Shown here one piece after another: positions 1 through 5,980 of a stretch of DNA of 8,541 nt. The notes beneath the pieces were generated by a model. That model had not been told where the DNA came from. It worked only from the letters and a program-made list of their open reading frames with translations, and did not search any database. The stretch is from Cytophagales bacterium (lineage in GTDB: Bacteria > Bacteroidota > Bacteroidia > Cytophagales > Spirosomataceae): the NCBI GenBank assembly GCA_013205605.1, contig JABMMK010000290.1, forward strand, positions 1-8,541, given 5' to 3'. How positions within the stretch are numbered: the stretch's first letter is position 1; every line of letters starts with the position of its first letter. The position numbers were made by a program, and so were the translations under genes.

Positions 1-208
1 AACCTACTGTGGTTGCTGCCGATGTGATCGTGATTCCACGCTCCAGCTCTTGCTCCATCCAGTCCATGGTAGCCGCTCCATCATGTACCTCACCTATTTT
101 GTGAGAAACCCCAGCATAATAGAGAATACGTTCTGTTGTGGTGGTTTTACCAGCATCAATGTGCGCAGCAATACCAATGTTTCTAGTAAATCTTAAATCG
201 CGTGCCAT
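1..208 (-). CDS. fusA: Elongation factor G, N-terminal 69 residues (3' part outside window)
   Basis: EF-G is the ribosomal translocase GTPase, cytosolic, which drives tRNA-mRNA movement and, with RRF, ribosome recycling. The reverse strand from the ATG at 208 reads MARDLRFTRNIGIAAHIDAG, followed by KTTTTERILYYAG. The P-loop AHIDAGKT lies at residues 15-22. The switch I region (VHDGAATMDWMEQE, then ERGITIT, residues 41-62) has the GIT signature of translational GTPases. The MARDLRFTRNIGI opening and 'HDGAATMDWM' are typical of EF-G rather than EF-Tu, LepA or RF3. About 90% of the gene lies to the left of the window. There is no Shine-Dalgarno; the region before the ATG is A/T-rich, as usual in Bacteroidota. 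The gene is divergent from comF, so it is not directly preceded by rpsG in an rpsL-rpsG-fusA operon. A second EF-G paralogue is possible but the sequence looks canonical. Confidence 0.96.
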   Translation of the reverse strand, partial: MARDLRFTRNIGIAAHIDAGKTTTTERILYYAGVSHKIGEVHDGAATMDWMEQELERGITITSAATTVG

Positions 209-259
209 TTTTAAATTTAATTATGAAATGTTTTTTTTAACTCTATTTTTAAATGATCA

Positions 260-300
260 AGTACTTGGACAACAAAACAATATGTTTTCGTTTTAGTACT
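260..300 (-). promoter_or_regulatory. Possible stem-loop in the fusA leader
   Basis: Within the predicted fusA leader, AGTACT occurs at 295-300 and again at 260-265, inside the perfect 10-bp palindrome CAAGTACTTG (258-267). Because AGTACT is self-complementary, the two copies can pair around an inner hairpin AAAACA-ATA-TGTTTT (274-288). All stems are A/T-rich, so this is weak evidence for a structured leader; the palindrome could equally be a protein-binding site. Confidence 0.25.
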
Positions 301-312
301 GATTTAGGGGTG

Positions 313-343
313 CAAAATTACTGAAACTTATATTAAATACAAA
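313..343 (-). promoter_or_regulatory. Bacteroidota-type promoter for fusA
   Basis: On the reverse strand, TTTG (343-340) is followed by exactly 19 bp and then TAATTTTG (320-313), a full match to the Bacteroidota sigma-ABfr consensus TTTG-N19-TANNTTTG. Transcription would start near 305-308, giving fusA a leader of roughly 100 nt. It is the only full consensus match I found between the two divergent genes. Confidence 0.8.
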
Positions 344-354
344 AGTTTTTCTAG

Positions 355-1035
355 ATGTTTAAGAGCTTTTTACAATTAGTTTATCCTAGGCTCTGCGGAG
401 CATGCCAATTTCCACTTTTAGCATCGGAAGATTTTATCTGCACGGGCTGTCGATTCGACTTGCCTAAGCCGGGTTTATTTATACCGACACCCAATTGGAT
501 TACTGCAAAATTTGACGGATTATTTAATTTTACAGATGCCAACGCTTTTTTTTTATTTGCTGAGGGAAGTCGAGTTCAGCACCTTATGCATGAGGTTAAA
601 TACAAAGGGCATGCTGATTTAGGGGAGTTTTTGGGTTTTTGGTGTGGCAAGGAATTACAAAAAGCCCATTCATTTATTTTTTATGATGCGATGATCCCTA
701 TTCCTCTTTTTGCTAAAAAACTAAGCGAAAGAGGATATAACCAAGCAGCATGCTTGACCAAAGGAATCCAACAAGCCACCGGATTGCCAAGTCTTGAACA
801 AGTCTTAATTCGTAAAATTCAGCGTAAATCTTTGGTTGGCCAAAATAGAGTTCAGCGATATGAATCTCTGTCAGATGCTTTTATGGTCGAAAATGAGGGG
901 CTTATTAAGGACAAACACATTTTAGTCGTAGATGACACCTTAACTACAGGGGCTACTTTTTTAGCGGCCGCCGAAAAACTAAAAGCCGCCGGGGCAAGAG
1001 AAATTTCTTTTCTCGCACTGGCGGCTTTAAAATAA
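355..1035 (+). CDS. comF: ComF family protein (zinc-ribbon phosphoribosyltransferase)
   Basis: A 226-residue ComF/GntX-type protein. ComF relatives are cytosolic PRTase-fold proteins; in transformable bacteria ComF is needed for DNA uptake or processing of incoming single strands, though the biochemical role is unsettled. Visible features, in order: an N-terminal zinc ribbon with Cys14-x2-Cys17 and Cys29-x2-Cys32; the family segment SERGYNQA in mid-protein; an RK(S/T)LVGQNRVQR segment; and a PRPP-binding loop HILVVDDTLTTGAT at 188-201, with acidic pair Asp193-Asp194. Length is normal for the family (about 220-240). The ATG at 355 is the natural start because the zinc ribbon begins 14 residues later. 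There is no Shine-Dalgarno and I see no full consensus promoter for it upstream. It converges on the GldJ-like gene with 4 bp between stops, and its last 50 bp double as a possible terminator. No other competence gene is in view, so a role in DNA uptake is family inference. Confidence 0.92.
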   Translation: MFKSFLQLVYPRLCGACQFPLLASEDFICTGCRFDLPKPGLFIPTPNWITAKFDGLFNFTDANAFFLFAEGSRVQHLMHEVKYKGHADLGEFLGFWCGKELQKAHSFIFYDAMIPIPLFAKKLSERGYNQAACLTKGIQQATGLPSLEQVLIRKIQRKSLVGQNRVQRYESLSDAFMVENEGLIKDKHILVVDDTLTTGATFLAAAEKLKAAGAREISFLALAALK

Positions 1036-1041
1036 TTTTTT
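982..1041. terminator. Possible bidirectional intrinsic terminator inside the 3' end of comF
   Basis: A perfect 9-bp inverted repeat, AAAGCCGCC (982-990) and GGCGGCTTT (1020-1028), extends by a G-U and a G-C pair to about 11 bp with a 25-nt loop. On the plus strand it is followed, 7 nt later, by T6 (1036-1041) and more T-rich sequence. On the minus strand the stem runs directly into TTTTAGTTTTT. It is GC-rich in an A/T-rich genome and sits where comF and the GldJ-like gene converge with no spacer. The arms are also coding (KAA and AAL codons), so the repeat could be incidental. Confidence 0.45.
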
Positions 1042-2308
1042 ATTTATTTAATCCAGCTGATATCATGGCGCAACGGAAACCGATGGTCGCCGTAGCAGAA
1101 TCCTGATCCAAGAATCTACGAGAGCCTGGTGCTAACCAATAAGATATGTCAGCCCAAGAACCTCCTTTGTAAACTCTGGATTTATTGTCAATTAATGAAT
1201 TATTGTTTTTGCTATCGTAACGGGATGCTTTGTCCAATTTATCGTTTCTGCGCACAGGATTTAAGTCATTGAAATCTTGAAACGATAAAGGACGATATAA
1301 ATCCATCACCCACTCATTGACATTTCCCGCCATCTGATATAAACCGAAATCGTTCGGAGCATATTTGTAAATTTCAGCGGTAATGATTGCGCCGTCATTT
1401 GATTTACCTGCAATACCTGCATAATCGCCTCGTCCACGTTTGAAATTGGCCAGCATCGTTCCTCTGCTTTTTCCGCTAGATTCTCTTAATGATGGACCAT
1501 CCCAAGGATAAATTCGTTGGTTTGCTTGGTTTTCATCTTGTTGTTGGGTCCCAATCATCGCCTTCGCTGCATATTCCCACTCCGCTTCAGTAGGTAGTCG
1601 GTAAGAGGGTAAAATACGTCCTGATTCTATACTTACTCTGGCTGGCGCATTGGCTCTAGTCGCAGCTGAAGCTGTTGCCGCACCCGTCTTAGTCGCTTTC
1701 GGAGCTTTTGTTTTGGCATTTCCTCCAGCTAAATTTTGATTCACCACAGCCGTTCTCCACAAAGAATAATCGTTCGCTTGAGTCCAAGAAATTCCAACGG
1801 CCGGATACATTCTAAATCCTGGGAATCTTAAATATTGCTCAACATAAGGATCATTAAAGGCTAAATCATTTCGCCAAACAGTCGTGTCTGGCAAGGAAGC
1901 CTCATAAAAATCTAAGGTTGAATCCTTTTGAACGGAATATAAATATTCTAAATAATGCACATTCGCGATTTCCGTTTCATCCATGTAAAACGATTGTACA
2001 GAAACCGTACGTTCGATGTTATCATGTGTTCCCATCACATCTTCTTCAATGGATCCCATGGTAAATCGGCCTCCCTCAATAAAGACTAAGTTAGGCCCAA
2101 TGAGCTGTCCAGTGAATTTTTTGTCAACCTGAAATCCTGATTTTTGATTATATGCAAGACCAGTTACGGAAGATGAACTTCCGACATTGACACTATTAGG
2201 TTTGCCGCCTAGACTTCCACCTAATTTACTTCCAATGCCGCTTGGGCAGGATGTCATTAACACCGCGATGCCGCAAAGGCCCAAAACAAATTTTAATTTA
2301 GCAATCAT
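1040..2308 (-). CDS. gldJ: GldJ-like gliding motility / type IX secretion lipoprotein (SUMF1/FGE fold)
   Basis: A 422-residue lipoprotein. The signal peptide has a Lys-rich start, a hydrophobic stretch 7-18 and lipobox LMTS-Cys21. Lipidated Cys21 is followed by PSGIGS, without the acidic surface-export signal, so an inner-facing periplasmic location is likely. A Gly/Ser-rich linker (24-50) precedes a formylglycine-generating-enzyme-like domain (about 70-415): LVFIEGGRFTMGS (74-86), SFYMDETEIANVHYLEYL (106-123), YPAVGISWTQA (168-178), YRLPTEAEWEYAAKA (236-250), MAGNVNEW (326-333), RVYKGGSWADISYW (378-391) and GFRCA (410-414). The phrases DTTVWRNDLAFN and YMDETEIANVHYLEYL fit GldJ better than GldK. 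In Flavobacterium, GldJ is required for gliding and stability of the secretion machinery. The catalytic cysteine pair of true FGE is absent. The gene lies downstream of mfd in the same direction and has its own promoter. A generic SUMF1-domain lipoprotein is the alternative. Confidence 0.82.
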   Translation of the reverse strand: MIAKLKFVLGLCGIAVLMTSCPSGIGSKLGGSLGGKPNSVNVGSSSSVTGLAYNQKSGFQVDKKFTGQLIGPNLVFIEGGRFTMGSIEEDVMGTHDNIERTVSVQSFYMDETEIANVHYLEYLYSVQKDSTLDFYEASLPDTTVWRNDLAFNDPYVEQYLRFPGFRMYPAVGISWTQANDYSLWRTAVVNQNLAGGNAKTKAPKATKTGAATASAATRANAPARVSIESGRILPSYRLPTEAEWEYAAKAMIGTQQQDENQANQRIYPWDGPSLRESSGKSRGTMLANFKRGRGDYAGIAGKSNDGAIITAEIYKYAPNDFGLYQMAGNVNEWVMDLYRPLSFQDFNDLNPVRRNDKLDKASRYDSKNNNSLIDNKSRVYKGGSWADISYWLAPGSRRFLDQDSATATIGFRCAMISAGLNK

Positions 2309-2339
2309 CTATATGTTCTTTTCTACAGAATTTGAAAAA

Positions 2340-2371
2340 CAAAGGTATGAAATTCAAGCAATTTGCTCAAA
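2340..2371 (-). promoter_or_regulatory. Bacteroidota-type promoter for the GldJ-like gene
   Basis: On the reverse strand TTTG (2371-2368), a 20-bp spacer, then TACCTTTG (2347-2340) match TTTG-N17-23-TANNTTTG. The -33 element abuts the mfd stop codon, so the gene can be transcribed independently of mfd, with a leader of about 25 nt. The spacer contains a perfect 11-bp palindrome AGCAATTTGCT (2357-2367), a possible operator. Confidence 0.7.
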
Positions 2372-2372
2372 A

Positions 2373-5300
2373 TTAACCTAAAATATCTATCAAAATACTA
2401 TTTAAATCTTTTATTGTACTTACTTTTTGTACTTGGAGGATCAATTTCCCCCCTTTTTCACGTAGTTGACAGCTTCCTTTTTTGGTATTTACAAACTGAA
2501 TAACCTGACCTATTATGTTTGTCCCGGTATTTGGCTGCGCCTCCATAGAAACGAAATACAATTTCAAAATATTGCCCTTCAACGTAATTTTTTCTATTCC
2601 GAGTGCCTGCGCTTTCCAACGGCAAGCCACTAATTCGTACATATCCCGTACTTCTGTTGGCCATTCGCCAAATCGATCTTTCACCTCAGCCATAAATTCA
2701 TCCAACTCTTTTTCGTTCTCGATCTCGTCTAGTCGGGTATATAACGCTAATCGTTCTGAAATACTGCTCACATAATCTTCTGGAATCAGAACTCTTAAAT
2801 CCGTTTCGATTTGGCAATCTACTTTTAGGGCCTCGGCCACCACCCCTAAATCTGTCTCAAATAAAGATTTGAATTCATTTTCTTTTAACTCTTGGACTGC
2901 CTCATCTAGTATTTTATGGTACATGTCATAACCTAAATCATTAATGAATCCACTTTGTTCTCCTCCCAATAAATTTCCGGCCCCTCGGATGTCTAAATCA
3001 CGCATGGCCACTTTGATGCCGTCTCCCAAATCCGCAAATTCTTCTAAGGCACTTAATCTTTTTCTAGCATCGCTCGTTAAGGAGGCTAAAGATGGAGTGG
3101 CTAAAAAGCAATAGGCTTTTTTATTCGACCTGCCTACACGGCCACGCATTTGGTGTAAATCGGAAAGACCAAAATGGTTTGCATTCAAGATATAAATGGT
3201 GTTGGCATTTGGAATATCTAAACCGGATTCGATGATATTGGTGGCGACTAACACATCGAAATGGCCTTCAATAAACCCGAGCATCATTTTTTCTAATTTA
3301 TCGCCATCCATCTGTCCATGCGCCACACCTATTTTAGCATCGGGCACTAAACGCAAAATCCGGTTGGCCGTACTCTCCAAATCACTGATTTTATTATGTA
3401 CGACAAAAACTTGCCCTCCGCGAGCTAATTCACTACGCACACCATCCCTTAAAATTTCATCGGTCATGACCACTAATTTGGTCTCCACCGGTTGGCGATT
3501 CGGTGGGGGAGTGGCAATAATGGATAAATCACGCGCACCCATCAGCGAGAAATGCAGGGTCCTAGGAATGGGGGTAGCCGTTAACGTTAAAACATCTACA
3601 TCCACGCGCATTTCTTTTAACCGGTCTTTGACCTTAACTCCAAATTTTTGTTCTTCGTCTATGATCATCAAACCTAGGTTTTTGAACACCACATCTTTAT
3701 TGACCAGTCGGTGCGTGCCAATCAGTATATCGGTTTCGCCGGTGGCCACTCGCGCAAGTGTTTCATTAATCTGTTTACTCGATTTGAAGCGATTAATGTA
3801 CTCCACTTTGCAAGGGAAAGCAGCTAATCGTTCATGAAAAGTTCTAAAATGCTGCATGGCCAAAATAGTGGTTGGCACTAGCACAGCCACTTGTCTCGAA
3901 TCGGCAACGGCTTTAAATGCCGCTCTGATCGCTATTTCAGTTTTGCCAAAACCCACATCCCCACAGACCAAACGGTCCATCGGATGGGGCTTTTCCATAT
4001 CCATTTTTACATCGGCCGTGGCTTTTGCTTGGTCTGGTGTGTCCTCATAAATAAAGGAAGATTCCAATTCCGCTTGTAAATAGGTATCAGCTGAAAAGGC
4101 AAATCCCCTGGCGGTTTTTCTTTTGGCATAGAGCGCAATTAATTCTTTTGCGATGTCTTTTACTTGCCTTTTTACCTTTGATTTTTTATTGTCCCATTCG
4201 GGCGAACCCAGTTTGGACATGTTTGGCGGCGCTCCGTCTTTGCCTGAATATTTTGAAATCTTATGCAAGGAATGAATGGAAACCGACAAAACATCGTCAT
4301 CTCGATAGATTAGCCGGATCACTTCTTGTTCGCCGTTCGAGGTGTCGATGATGTTCAAACCCGCGAAACGACCGATCCCATAATCGACGTGGGTCACAAA
4401 GTCACCCACTTGTAAACTTCTTAATTCTTTTAAGGTGAGGGTTTTATTTTTTGAGAATTTATTTTTCTCTTTAAATCGGTTGTATCGATCAAAAAGTTGG
4501 TGGTCCGGATAAAAAGCAATTTTTGTTTGCTCATCTATAAACCCTTCTCTAAGCGTTATTTGAATTGTTTTGAACTGAATTGTCGAATTTATTTCATTGA
4601 AAATAACCTCCAAACGTTCGAGTTGGCGCGCAGATTCCGAACAAATAATATTTTGAAAGCCCAAACTTTGATTTTCTAAAAACGCAGCGGCCAGACGTTC
4701 AAAATCCTTTTGGAAGGCACCGGGATTTTTGGAAGGGTATTGGATGAGCGTGGCACCTTTGAAAAAGGCGCGCTTCCCAAACTCCACCAGCGTAAATCCA
4801 CTCAATGATTTTTTTACGTCTTTTTTTGTTTCCCAGCGTTCGCTTGGATCGCTAATAATTTGAATATTTCCGCCGCCTGAGGATTTTATTCGTTCAAAAT
4901 CGGCAGTAGCCTTTTCAAAATTGGTTTCAATAATTTCCAATAATGTGCCTGGGTCTTTAATCCAAACTTTCGTTTTTTCAGGCAAAAAAGAGAAAAATGT
5001 TTCTCTGGTTTCTTGCACTAATTTCGTTTGCACGTCTGGAATCAGGTGCATGGCTGAAACCGATTGGATAGACAGTTGGGTTTCTGGATGAAAGGTTCGA
5101 ATGCTTTCAACCTCATTGCCTGAAAAATCAAGCCGATAAGGAAATTCGGCAGCATAGGAAAATACATCTAAAATTCCTCCACGCACGGAATATTGACCGG
5201 CCTCATAGACAAAATCGGTTCGCTCAAAATCATATTCATTGAGCGTCTCGGCTACAAAAGTGGGGTCAATTTTATCTCCAACGCGTATAGAAAGGGTATT

Positions 5301-5726
5301 TTTTACCAGCGATTTTCGATTAATTACTTTATCTGTTAGCGCCTCAGGATAGGTGACTAAGACTAGTATTTGCTCATGGTAATTGCTCAATGTATTCAGC
5401 ACTTCCGCCCGCATAAGCACATTGGCATTATCTACTTCCTCCCACTCATAGGGTTTTTTATGCGACATGGGAAAAAGCATGACAACAGTATCGCCTAAGA
5501 GTGATTGCAGGTCGTTCAACACATATTGAGCTTCCTCTTTTTCTTCACAAACGAGTAGAAATGGATTTTTTTCTTGACTTAATGCGGCGATTAAAACGGT
5601 GTCTAGCGCTCCGCATAGCCCTTTTACATAAAATAAACTCCCTTTATTTGCAATAGTAATTTGCTGGGAAATTGTTTGCACAATCCCGTCATACTTATAT
5701 AATTGGAGGAAATCTTTAACAATCAT
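2373..5726 (-). CDS. mfd: Transcription-repair coupling factor Mfd
   Basis: A 1117-residue cytosolic SF2 translocase that removes RNA polymerase stalled at DNA lesions and recruits UvrA for nucleotide excision repair. N-terminal UvrB-like region about 1-330, with SVRGGILDVFS at 180-190. RNA-polymerase-interacting CarD-like domain about 433-500 (VGDFVTHVDYGIGRF). RecG-like motor: Walker A GDVGFGKTE 589-597, Walker B IIDEEQ 688-693, motif III TATPIPRTL 716-724, motif VI QMRGRVGR 859-866. The C-terminal TRCF domain covers about 960-1065. Length matches the family (E. coli 1148). The start is the ATG at 5726 (MIVKDFLQLYKYDG). The frame stays open to a GTG at 5801, but those 25 extra residues do not resemble Mfd and would span the -10 box at 5767-5774. 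It is divergent from the thiamin receptor unit, with the GldJ-like gene 64 bp downstream. Confidence 0.97.
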   Translation of the reverse strand: MIVKDFLQLYKYDGIVQTISQQITIANKGSLFYVKGLCGALDTVLIAALSQEKNPFLLVCEEKEEAQYVLNDLQSLLGDTVVMLFPMSHKKPYEWEEVDNANVLMRAEVLNTLSNYHEQILVLVTYPEALTDKVINRKSLVKNTLSIRVGDKIDPTFVAETLNEYDFERTDFVYEAGQYSVRGGILDVFSYAAEFPYRLDFSGNEVESIRTFHPETQLSIQSVSAMHLIPDVQTKLVQETRETFFSFLPEKTKVWIKDPGTLLEIIETNFEKATADFERIKSSGGGNIQIISDPSERWETKKDVKKSLSGFTLVEFGKRAFFKGATLIQYPSKNPGAFQKDFERLAAAFLENQSLGFQNIICSESARQLERLEVIFNEINSTIQFKTIQITLREGFIDEQTKIAFYPDHQLFDRYNRFKEKNKFSKNKTLTLKELRSLQVGDFVTHVDYGIGRFAGLNIIDTSNGEQEVIRLIYRDDDVLSVSIHSLHKISKYSGKDGAPPNMSKLGSPEWDNKKSKVKRQVKDIAKELIALYAKRKTARGFAFSADTYLQAELESSFIYEDTPDQAKATADVKMDMEKPHPMDRLVCGDVGFGKTEIAIRAAFKAVADSRQVAVLVPTTILAMQHFRTFHERLAAFPCKVEYINRFKSSKQINETLARVATGETDILIGTHRLVNKDVVFKNLGLMIIDEEQKFGVKVKDRLKEMRVDVDVLTLTATPIPRTLHFSLMGARDLSIIATPPPNRQPVETKLVVMTDEILRDGVRSELARGGQVFVVHNKISDLESTANRILRLVPDAKIGVAHGQMDGDKLEKMMLGFIEGHFDVLVATNIIESGLDIPNANTIYILNANHFGLSDLHQMRGRVGRSNKKAYCFLATPSLASLTSDARKRLSALEEFADLGDGIKVAMRDLDIRGAGNLLGGEQSGFINDLGYDMYHKILDEAVQELKENEFKSLFETDLGVVAEALKVDCQIETDLRVLIPEDYVSSISERLALYTRLDEIENEKELDEFMAEVKDRFGEWPTEVRDMYELVACRWKAQALGIEKITLKGNILKLYFVSMEAQPNTGTNIIGQVIQFVNTKKGSCQLREKGGKLILQVQKVSTIKDLNSILIDILG

Positions 5727-5762
5727 AATATCCCTACATCGGGTAAAAAATTTAAAATTGGG

Positions 5763-5792
5763 TTTGCAAAGGTAGAAAATTTTATATCTTTG
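5763..5792 (+). promoter_or_regulatory. Bacteroidota-type promoter for the TPP riboswitch / receptor mRNA
   Basis: TTTG (5763-5766), 18-bp spacer, TATCTTTG (5785-5792): both boxes match the TTTG-N17-23-TANNTTTG consensus. A start about 7 nt later (near 5799) places the first paired strand of the riboswitch at the extreme 5' end of the mRNA. The mfd -10 box lies inside this spacer on the other strand. Confidence 0.78.
5767..5774 (-). promoter_or_regulatory. -10 element of the mfd promoter
   Basis: TACCTTTG on the reverse strand (5774-5767) matches TANNTTTG exactly and would give a start near 5760 and a leader of about 34 nt before the ATG at 5726. No good TTTG lies 17-23 bp upstream; the nearest, at 5804-5801, is 26 bp away. 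The promoter may therefore be weak or depend on an activator. Confidence 0.5.
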
Positions 5793-5799
5793 TGCATCC

Positions 5800-5880
5800 A
5801 CAAAAAGGGGTGCCTTGAAAAATAGGCTGAGATTATACCCATTGAACCTGATACGGATAATGCCGTCGAAGGGATTTTGT
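5800..5880 (+). ncRNA. TPP (THI-box) riboswitch aptamer
   Basis: A cis-acting mRNA element that binds thiamin pyrophosphate. The conserved blocks occur in the right order: GGGGTGCC (5807-5814), GGCTGAGA (5825-5832), ACCC (5837-5840), GAACCTGAT (5844-5852), GGATAATGCC (5855-5864) and CGAAGGGA (5867-5874). Helices can be drawn: P1 ACAAAA/TTTTGT (5800-5805 with 5875-5880), P2 GCC/GGC (5812-5814 with 5825-5827), P4 CCC/GGG (5838-5840 with 5871-5873), and P5 ACGG/CCGT (5853-5856 with 5863-5866). P5 differs in sequence from E. coli thiM (CUGG/CCAG) but keeps its pairing, which supports a functional fold. The optional P3 helix is absent; a 10-nt loop closes P2. It lies 100 nt upstream of the TonB-dependent receptor, whose expression it should repress when TPP is abundant. 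Confidence 0.96.
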
Positions 5881-5912
5881 CGAGTTTTTAGCGCTGAAAA
5901 CTCAAAAAAATC
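5873..5912 (+). promoter_or_regulatory. Possible expression-platform hairpin of the TPP riboswitch
   Basis: GAGTTTT (5882-5888) pairs perfectly with AAAACTC (5897-5903) around an inner U-G, A-U and GCGC loop. The helix can continue outward through GATTTT (5873-5878) with AAAATC (5907-5912), across a 3x3 internal loop. The outer pairing uses the same bases as the 3' strand of aptamer helix P1 (5875-5880), so the two are mutually exclusive. The hairpin is followed by A-rich, not T-rich, sequence, so it is not a classical intrinsic terminator. The remaining leader, 5913-5980, shows no Shine-Dalgarno and only a weak ACAGG/CCTGT stem (5940-5944 with 5959-5963). Confidence 0.45.
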
Positions 5913-5980
5913 AAAAAATTAGGGTTATTGTTAAATCATACAGGATTTGACTCCTTTACCTGTTATTAAAATTTTCAAAC

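Noticed and set aside
281..288. TATGTTTT as a -10 box for comF
   Set aside because: It misses the final G of TANNTTTG, and the only TTG upstream leaves a 13-bp spacer, outside the usual range.
964..971. GCGGCCGC palindrome as a regulatory site
   Set aside because: It is in the coding sequence of comF (Ala-Ala-Ala codons) and needs no further explanation, apart from possible competition with the nearby stem.
3196..3837. 213-codon open frame on the plus strand opposite mfd
   Set aside because: It is fully antisense to the conserved Mfd motor domain, its composition (Ser/Leu/Thr-rich, no recognisable motif) is that of a shadow frame, and no promoter precedes it.
5940..5975. ACAGG/CCTGT stem followed by TTATTAAAATTTT as a riboswitch terminator
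   Set aside because: Only 5 bp with a 14-nt loop and no continuous U-run; too weak to call.
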